Source of the DNA: Corbicula japonica
Taxonomy: Eukaryota > Mollusca > Bivalvia > Venerida > Cyrenidae
Length of the DNA: 64,000 bases
Reading direction: 5' to 3'
Assembly (NCBI GenBank): GCA_038501625.1
Contig: JAZAYU010000019.1
Location: 8,653,285 to 8,717,284 of the forward strand
In this document: piece by piece, positions 56,405-64,000 of the stretch
How the letters are laid out: every line of letters starts with the position of its first letter
Numbering within the stretch: position 1 is the stretch's first letter
Translations under genes and position numbers: made by a program
Notes under the pieces: model-generated
Told to the model about the DNA's origin: nothing
The model's input: only the letters and a program-made list of their open reading frames with translations
Databases searched by the model: none

Positions 56405-58978
56405 TATGGTGGCTGATTTATGCCATTTCGTTTTTTCGTTATTTCGCCGAAATAACGCCAAGCGAAAAGACGAAATAACGAAAAAACGCCACGCGAAAAG
56501 ACGAAATAACGAAAAAACGCCATGCGAAAAGACGAAATAACGAAAGAACGCCCCGCGAAATAATGAAAAAACGCTATTTTAGCGCGAAATAACGAAAAGT
56601 CGTCGTGCAATAAACGCCAATTTAACTGTACAAAATAGCGTTCTTTCTAGCTTCGCCTGGCGTTTTTTCGTTCTTTCACTTGGCGTCTTTTCGTTATTTC
56701 GCTTGGCGTCTTTTCGCTCGGCGTTATTTCGTTATTTTGCCTGGCGTTTTTTAGTTGTTTCGCGTGGCGTTTTGTCGTAATTTCGCGTGGCGTTATTTCG
56801 CCTGGCGTCTTGTCGTTATTTCGCTTGGCGTCTTTTCGTTATTTCGCTTGGCGTTTTTTCGTTATTTCGTCTTTTCGCGTGGCGTTTTTTCGTTATTTCG
56901 TCTTTTCGCGTGGCGTCTTTTCGTTATTTTGTTTGGCGTTTTTCCGTTATTTCGTCCTTTCGCGTGGCGTTTTTTCGTTATTTCGTCTTTTCGCATGGCG
57001 TCTTTTCGTTATTTCGATGGCGTCTTTTCGCGTCTTTTCGTTATTTCGCGTGGCGTTATTTCGCTTGGCGTCTTTTTGTTATTTCGATTGGCATCTTTTC
57101 GCTCGGCATGCATGTTTCTGTTACAGACTCAAAGTGCTATGCACATGAACCGTAACTCTACCTTCTTTCGTGTTTTAGTTATTGCTCTTTGGATTATTTT
57201 ACAGAGCATTTCTTGTGTAAAGCGTAACTTTGTCGCCAGGTTCAAGTGACTCCAAACTTGGTATGCATGTTTCTTGCAATGACTCGAAGTACATTGCACA
57301 ATAACCGTAAATCTACCTTGTTCCGTTTTTGAATTAATTTTGTTTGATTTTTATAGAGCATTTCTTGTAAGGAGCGTAACAATGTCACAATATGTTCAAG
57401 TGACTCCAAACTTGGTATGCATGTTTCATAAAAGCAGTGTTAGGTATGCTTTGCGACAATATTGCTCATATTTTGTCCCATTAATGTCGTTTAATTATTC
57501 CCCTTTGATTGACTTTATGGAGCATTTCTTGTCATTCTTTTAAATTATTCCCCTTGATTGATTTTAGTGCCTTTCTTGCCAAAGGGCATAACTTGTTGTA
57601 CATGTTTCTTGCAATCAGACAATTAAAAGGTTATTTTATATGTGAATTTTGTGCAAATACATTGCTAATAACTGTACAACAAAAAACAAATTAACATTTT
57701 TTATGTCGACTAACAAACATTTCGTTAGGCGATACATCCGACTCGCGGAGCTCTAGTTTATTTTATTTGTTTCTCAACTCAAACCAACAAATGTTTTTAT
57801 TGTTAGGATTGGGTGGGGATTCAGCCACCTATCCATCACACCCCACCTATATTTCTTTTTTTTTTACTTTTATTTCTCCTAACTCGCACCAATCAAAACT
57901 TTTGGTGGGGGTGGTTGGGAAAAATCATTGGTACCGCCTCTGCCCTTTCATTTTTATCCCGCGCCATGAAGCGGGAGTGTGGTATAGGAATGGTCTTCGT
58001 CCGTCCGTCTGTCTGTCCGTCCCTCCTTCCGTCCGTGAATAGTTGTTTTTACCCATATGTCCAGCTTCACTGTTTCTATACTTTGCGCATGTCAACCGGA
58101 AGGCGAAAAGACGAAAAAACGCCAAGCGAAATAACGAAATAACGCCGAGCGAAAAGACTCAAAGCGAAATAACGAAAAGACGCAACGCGAAAAGACGAAA
58201 TAACGAAAAGACGCCACGCGAAAAGACGAAATAACGAAAAAACGCCAAGCGAAATAACGAAGACACCACGCGAAAAGACGAAATAACGAAAAAACGCCAA
58301 GCGAAAAGACGAAATAACGAAAAAAACGCCAAGCAAAATAACGAAAAGACGCCACGCGAAAAGACGAAATAACGAAAAGACACCACGCGAAAAGACGAAA
58401 TAACGAAAAAATGTCAAGCGAAAAAACGAAAAAACGCCACGCGAAAAGACGAAATAACGAAAAGACGCCACGCGAAAAGACGAAATAACGAAAAGACGCC
58501 ACGCGAAAAGACGAAATAACGAAAAAACGCCACGCGAAAAGACGAAATAACGAAAAAACGCCAAGCGAAATAACGAAAAGACGCCACGCGAAAAGACGAA
58601 ATAACGAAAAAACGCCAAGCGAAATAACGAAAAATCGCCAAGCGAAATAACGAAAAGACGCCAAGCGAAAAAACGAAAAAACGCCAGGCGAAGCTAGAAA
58701 GAACGCTATTTTGTACAGTTAAATTGGCGTTCTTTTTTGCACGGCGACTTTTCGTTATTTCGCGCAAAAATAGCGTTTATTCGTTATTTCGCGTGGCGTT
58801 CTTTCGTTATTTCGTCTTTTCGCGTGGCGTTTTTTCGTTAATATTTCGTCTTTTCGCGTGGCGTTTTTTCGTTATTTCGTCTTTTCGCGTGGCGTTTTTT
58901 CGTTATTTCGTCTTTTCGCTAAGCGTTATTTCGCGGCGAAATAACGAAAAAACGAAATGGCATAAATCAGCCACCATA
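56405..58978. mobile_element. 2.57-kb foldback element with CpG-rich subrepeat arms
   Basis: The ends are TATGGTGGCTGATTTATGCC and its exact inverse, continuing for about 48 bp. CATTTG duplications flank it at 56399-56404 and 58979-58984. Each arm is built of short words (cgttatttcg, tcttttcgcgtggcg) and flips orientation around a shared motif (ccaatttaactgtacaaaat, 56620-56665, inverse at 58683-58730). Order: TIR, A-rich block, motif, T-rich block, core, A-rich block, inverse motif, T-rich block, TIR. The core (57108-58090) holds minus-strand HINE-like fragments. Reading frames of Arg/Phe-rich text here are repeat translations. It resembles the foldback (FB) class in architecture; superfamily unknown. 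Confidence 0.85.
57108..58050 (-). mobile_element. HINE-like fragments forming the core of the foldback element
   Basis: 57108-57540 has units of about 155 bp (ggtatgcatgtttcttgcaa, gagcatttcttgt). On the minus strand, 57755 reads aaactagagctccgcgagtc, like the 5' end caactagagct at 39791. 57945-58040 inverted gives gacggacggac, attcctatacc, a CCCGC...GCGGG hairpin and ATAAAAATG, a HINE-like 3' terminus. Two elements, or two pieces of one, are therefore embedded. Confidence 0.6.
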
Positions 58979-59129
58979 CATTTGTTTTACCTCAAGCTTT
59001 CAAATTCATAATTTATGACTGTATAAATAAGGCTGTCGAGTTTGGTAAAAAATCTTGACATTGAGCCTTTCGCAGAGATGTAAAGTGAGTGTAAGGAACG
59101 ACAACTCTGCGAAGGAGATCGCCAACAAG

Positions 59130-59470
59130 ATGACCATATAGCTCGAGGATACTTGCAAATTTATAGAATCAATTCATCCAGCTAGGATACTTGCAAATTT
59201 ATAGAACTAATTCAGGCTTAACTTTCACACCTATTTAAATTCACGAGCATTTAAAACAAGGAACAGTGGTCCGCATGTCATCTTTGATCTTTTTGAAAGA
59301 AATGTCATTGTCGTTTTTAATTGGTAACAAAACTGTAATTAAAACAGCAAATTTTTTTTACATACATTTATTTCCAAATTTATCAAAAAAGCAAAAGGAA
59401 AACTTCACTGAGCTCATGCTTTAATTTAGCATGTACAAACTGTAGTTATGATGTTTTTTCAATTTTGTGA
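59130..59470. repeat. Dispersed repeat, copy 1 (paired with 60960-61300)
   Basis: Shared text includes ctcgaggatacttgcaaatt, gaaagaaatgtcattgt and catgctttaatttagcatgt. Identity is high but with many single differences. No gene seen. Confidence 0.75.
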
Positions 59471-60340
59471 TCATTAGGTCGTTTTGCTGTACCGCTTTTC
59501 AGACTGTTTCGGTGATCTCCCCTTAAACTCTCCGAAATTGTGACGGGTTATTGGTTTTTCCGGCTCGCCCACGGGCGGCCGGATATACGGTAGGAATTTA
59601 CTATGAAACAGCGAAGAAAACCAAGTAAAGCCGTTTGAACGGAAGTTCGTGGTTCTCGCTTTCTCTATTGATTCTTTCATGGATGAAGGAAATCAGTGTG
59701 GGAATACCCCTTTTCAATCCATTAATATCATTAGATTATCAAGTAGCAGCTGATCAAAATCGTTGTTTCAAAAGCAACAAGGCAAAAACCGGAATTTCCT
59801 TGGCCTTGGTCATCTTGACGCTTAAACTGGTAGACGCCCTCTGTTCCGCGCTAAAGTACGGAGTACGAACGTTCGCTGAGGTATTCGTATCTAGAATATT
59901 TCGGCCCATGTTTTATATAGACTCACGCACAGTTGATAAATATATAAGAAGACGACATTCAATTAAATTATAAACGTGCCGTCAACGAGTTTTAAGAAAA
60001 TTAAGATCTAGTTAGATATCTTAAATAATGAAGTGGTATCTGAGTTTAAAACATCTATTATGTCTGTAACTTTTCATTCAATTATTATAATGTCATTACA
60101 AGTCAACGTTCTCTGTCTTTCACATCACACATCACATTAGATTTTAATATAAAACGTCCGATTTTAATAATACTTCGTAACTTTCTGACTTACCTGTAGG
60201 AGCCCGATTTTGTAAAGTAAAATATTTTGGCCAGCCAAAATTCTCTATTTGTTTTTGCATGCAAAAATTTTAAAGCTTTAACATAGCCTCATCCACCTTG
60301 ATGTAATATGCTATACGAGCCGTCTACTAGCTTTTTTAAA
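59471..60340. other. Unassigned flank sequence with a small repeat fragment
   Basis: 59490-59560 (accgcttttcagactgtttc, gtgatctccccttaaa) recurs at 62505-62560. A 112-codon plus frame at 59635-59973 has no recognisable domain and overlaps repeats, so I do not call it a gene. Confidence 0.45.
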
Positions 60341-60344
60341 AGCT

Positions 60345-60580
60345 ATCCTTGTCTGTTTTAAATCAGTCGGTGAATTTGAGAGAATGAGAATGTGAAACCA
60401 GTCTGGAAAAACAACAACAACAATGGCGGCCCACACGAATAGACAACTTTGGAATCTTGATGGACTATAGAGTAAGACATCAGAAATCTATTGAATTTTT
60501 TGACAGATTTTGTTATTTTAAACATGTAAACATTGTCTATAGGCGGAAAAAGCGGCTTTCCCCGTATAAAGGGTCAAGAT
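60345..60580. repeat. Dispersed repeat with 'caatggcggcccacacg', copy 1
   Basis: It aligns with 62560-62815: gaatttgagagaat, gtctggaaaaacaacaacaa, catgtaaacattgtctatag, then cggctttccccgtat. It lacks the hairpin insert present in copy 2. Confidence 0.78.
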
Positions 60581-60959
60581 GAATTAACTCTGTACTACAT
60601 GAATGTCTACTAAGTAAGGACAACGGAGTTGTCTACCATGTAACATCTCCCTGTTTTTAAAAGGTGAGTCAATAATATAACTATAGGTGCTACCTATAAC
60701 GGGGAAAGCTTGTTTTTAATACCTAAAATAAAAATAAATGTAACATGTGTTGCACTGTACAGTATTACTGCATTATGCATGTTATGACTAATCAATAATA
60801 CAGCCCACGCGATGCAGCCCAGGATTTTCTGATGTTTAGGTCTATGACAGTGGACGACATGACCCATAGAGATTCTGTCATATGAAATCAAAACAAGGAA
60901 TACTTTATGGCCCATCAAACTAATATTTTGTGTTGTTTTTTTTCCAAAAGTTACCAACA

Positions 60960-61300
60960 AGTACGACCATATGGCTCGAGGATACTTGCAAATTTATAAA
61001 ACCAATGCATCGAGGATACTTGCATATTTATAGAGCCAATTCAGGCTTTACGTTCACACCTATTTCACGAACATTTAGAACAAGGAACGGTGGTCTGCAT
61101 GTCATGTTTGATGTTTATGAAAGAAATGTCATTGTTGTTTTTAATTGGTAACAAAACTGTAATTAAAACAGCAAGGTTTTTTTTACATACATTTATTTCC
61201 AAATCTATCAAAAAGCATATGGAAAACTTCACTGTGCTCATGCTTTAATTTAGCATGTACAAACTGTAGTTTATGATGTTTTTTGGTGAACATTAGGTCA
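60960..61300. repeat. Dispersed repeat, copy 2 (paired with 59130-59470)
   Basis: The same sequence as copy 1 about 1.83 kb away in direct orientation. The 'aggatacttgcaaatttata' phrase appears twice at the start in both copies. Confidence 0.75.
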
Positions 61301-61319
61301 TTTTGCTGAAAGATGTACA

Positions 61320-62490
61320 GTCTAGTTTTTTTTATAATGTGTGTTGTATTGTCTTAACACTAGGCAGTAGTGTCCACCATTCTGAACGGAAACTTTCGCA
61401 AATGTGGGTCTAAAGTCTGCCAATCTAGACTGTTGTCTCTGGCATATCGACAATGAGACATATTGTCCATAAAACATTGTACCTAGGTTTTCACATTGTA
61501 GGTTTTGGATAATGAAACATGTTAAGTGCAAAACTAATGACGTTGAAAAAATAACTGCCATCTCCAGGGAAATGCAAAGATTTGTAATGAGTGCCTGCTT
61601 TAAACAGTCTCCGGTTTATCTTTGCTGAAACTGCCGCAAATTTATCCAGATTTTAAAAACATTACCTGATTAGCTACAATTTGTTTTGTAATTTTGTTTG
61701 AGATTTGTTTACATGATTGTGTTGTGTTTGTAAGTGTGTGTCACTAGGTTAATAGTTTATGTATATTTTGTTGCAGATTGGAATGTTTTAACACAATCTA
61801 GAGTGTTTGTATTTAATGCTGTTGATCACATTTTTTTATTATATTTTTTTTGTGTGTGGTTCGCATATACTGGAATAGTTCTTGCGTAATTATGGTCAGT
61901 TTCATTACATTATTTTTGACTTGTAGAAACAGTTCCACATTTACTGCTTTCTGTACAATGATGATGAATTTTATTAACAATCAGTTATGTGGTCAAACGA
62001 ACAAATGATTTCTGTGTTTTTCTCTGTTTTGGAATGTTTATTATTTGAACCTAACTGAAGTTTTGGGTTCAGATTGTCACAGAGTTCATTTAGCAAAGCA
62101 CATGATATTTTGAAATGTTTAAACATACGAAGTGCTTTAATAATTTTTTGACAGTAAAAAATATCCTTAATTATTTACACAAAACTTTAAATGCATACTT
62201 TTGAAAACAAGCTATTTCTTGTTGTATATTTAATATTGAAAAATGAAAAATAAAAAAAAGAACATGTATTAAATTTGTAGGCTTAAAATTACCCTAATAA
62301 CATTCAATTATAAATAAGTAATCATTTTATTTATTTTTTATTGGAAAACAGGATATTTAGATTTCATTTTTTTTAAATATTTAATAACACATAAAAATGA
62401 CGAGTAACGATTTTGAGAATTCTCTATTAAGTATAAATTATTTTTGTATTGCCAACACATCGCTTGGTTCTATCTTCAAACAGACTACCG
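61320..62490. other. Unassigned AT-rich sequence
   Basis: Long A/T-rich stretches, no open frame with a domain, no structured repeat seen. Confidence 0.5.
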
Positions 62491-62559
62491 CAATAGTGCG
62501 GATACCGCTTTTCAGACTAAGTGATCTCCCCTTAAATTGTTAAGGGTTATTGGTTTTCT

Positions 62560-62815
62560 GTTAAAATCAAACAGTGAATTTGAGAGAATAAGAAACAAGT
62601 CTGGAAAAACAACAACAACAATGGCGGCCCACACGAAAATTACAACTTTGAAATCTTTATGGACTATAGTGATAGACATCAGAAATCTAATGAAATTTTG
62701 ACAGTTTTTTATTTTGTTATTTTAAACATGTACACATTGTCTATAGGCGGGAAAAGCCAAAAGGAGACCCGCTTTGCGGGTCGCCTTCGGCGGCTTTCCC
62801 CGTATCATAGAGCAC
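62560..62815. repeat. Dispersed repeat with 'caatggcggcccacacg', copy 2, with hairpin insert
   Basis: It matches copy 1 at 60345 but carries about 40 extra bases near 62755-62797, including the perfect stem GACCCGC-TTT-GCGGGTC and gccttcggc. Confidence 0.78.
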
Positions 62816-63075
62816 TGAACGTGTAATAAAAGTTCATGGGTTTAACTGTTCATTAATTGTTGTCTGTCACTGATGATAATCTGATAGCAATTTATTATCT
62901 TTTCATGTTCCGCTATGATCTCCAGTGAACTGACCAGGTTAATGTTGCTGCACATGTTTCACTAATTTGCCATAAATTTAATCCCAGCAGAGTTCACGAG
63001 TTAATTATGTCCATGAAGATTTCGCACTATCTTTCCAGAGTTGTATTGCTCACTAATTCAACTGTTAACATAACA

Positions 63076-64000
63076 TTAAATGTCACTGATCAAATTTAAC
63101 TGGGCGCTTAACACTTTTGCCAGATCTTGTTGTATAAAATGTAGTATCATTGTTTTCCCTTTTTTTTCAGAATTTAATAAATCTGAATTGCTGTTGGTAT
63201 TGACAGAACATTTTAATGTGTTGCTGTTGCTAGCTGTAGCATTCGCAGGGGCAATTATTGGTGTATTTGGGGTAATTTGTGTTTTGTTAGGAAAATCTAA
63301 CTGTCTGCATTGTGACTGATTTTCATTTGTTTTTAACAAATGGCGTCTGTTGCGTCTATATGTGGAACCATCGCGTGTAGTGACAATGAATGATCTGTTG
63401 TTTACCATTTGTGATACTGTTGCTGGCTTCCATAGTTTTCCTTGTCTTATTCGTACACTATCACCTATCTGCAGGGGGGCTTAATGGGTGTGCTGATCAT
63501 AGTACACCTTTGATCTGCCTATGTTCTGTTAAATTTTGCTTTTGACATGTGATTTCAAGGGAACTTGGGGGGTCAAGTTGGTGTGATGTGACTGGCAGTA
63601 GTGACCTTAGCCGCCTGCTCATTAATAATTGAGCTGGTGATTTCCCACATGCTAGTGGTGAGTTGCGATACTCTAGCAGAGAACGATAAGGATCTGTTCC
63701 TGCTTGTTTATCTTTTGTGAAAAGAGTTTTGATTGTTTTAACAGTTCTCTCCCCTAGATCATTACTTTGGATAACCTGGGCTTGATGTTCTCTGCTCAAA
63801 ATCCCACATTCAGGCAAATTTATGGAATTCTTTTGATGTGTACTGTCCAGCGTTGTCGCTAACGAGTGTTTGCACCATTCCATGACGACTTAAGAAGCTT
63901 TTTAATTTGTCAATGACAGTTGATGATTTTGTGTCGGGCAACATAGTAGACAAAGTATCTACTATAATAGTCTACTAAGAGAATATAGTCAGTATTATTC
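63076..64000 (-). pseudogene. Decayed Ty3/gypsy-type integrase fragment, cut by the window edge
   Basis: Read leftward from 64000, the pieces are in integrase order but in different frames. First comes a core segment with LLVDYYSRYF, then SRHGMVQTLVSDNAGQYT (a catalytic Asp). Next is a frame at 63883-63497 with LGERTVKTIKTLF (the region of the catalytic Glu) and DPYRSLLEYRNSPL. Then IGDSVRIRQGKLWKPATV, and a tail frame (63408-63076) with YRRNRRHLLKT. At least two frame breaks separate them, so it cannot make an integrase. The family inserts cDNA of LTR retrotransposons. No LTR could be defined to the left. Reverse transcriptase would lie beyond the window. Confidence 0.82.

Noticed and set aside
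56755..59011. Many overlapping Arg/Phe-rich frames of up to 190 codons
   Set aside because: All come from the short subrepeats of the foldback arms; every frame on both arms gives similar text.
59635..59973. 112-codon plus-strand frame
   Set aside because: No domain, no splice context, and it lies in a region of dispersed repeat fragments.

Overview
The window is nuclear DNA of a metazoan, almost certainly a bivalve mollusc. The evidence is AT-rich, intron-heavy DNA, one host gene with GT-AG introns, and very abundant repeats of the Helentron/HINE ('pearl'-like) type: cores of 145-176 bp tandem units, GACGGACGG runs, then a 3' hairpin followed by TAAAAA. No bacterial-style gene organisation is present. 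I cannot name the species.

The only host gene I can support runs leftward from 52842 to 18001. It has five coding exons (52842-52605, 48512-48366, 44579-44352, 36415-36203, 18554-18001). All four introns are phase 1 and GT-AG, and the exons join to exactly 460 codons (459 aa plus stop). The product is an ankyrin-repeat protein with a C-terminal SOCS box, an ASB-type Cullin-5 substrate receptor. The rest of the window is repeats and mobile elements, most of them in its introns and flanks.

Layout. 1-544 is a repeat fragment identical by eye to 13540-14083. 545-11754 is a 5'-truncated non-LTR retrotransposon whose endonuclease is split by a 7.3-kb nested repeat block (773-8068). 11755-16147 holds more Helentron-like elements, one nested in another. 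17083-17769 is a 49-bp minisatellite downstream of the host stop codon. 18931-36127 is a 17.2-kb array of a 22-bp unit (about 780 copies) making up about 97% of intron 4. Intron 3 holds four arrays of roughly 150-bp units, a nested element pair and a 1.4-kb G/T-only tract. Intron 2 holds tandem repeats, a TTAA-flanked MITE and a 32-bp minisatellite touching the exon 2 donor. Intron 1 holds a complete HINE-like element and a TIR element.

Upstream of the gene (53-64 kb) are three copies of a repeat whose inverted ends carry CCAAT and CRE motifs (one copy interrupted by an hAT-like MITE with a clean 8-bp TSD), a 550-bp TIR element, a 2.57-kb foldback element with CATTTG target duplications and nested inverted CpG-rich arms, a dispersed repeat family, and a decayed Ty3/gypsy-type integrase fragment at the right edge. 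The most notable items are the minisatellite intron with its higher-order structure, the foldback element, and the layered insertions whose order can be read from empty sites.
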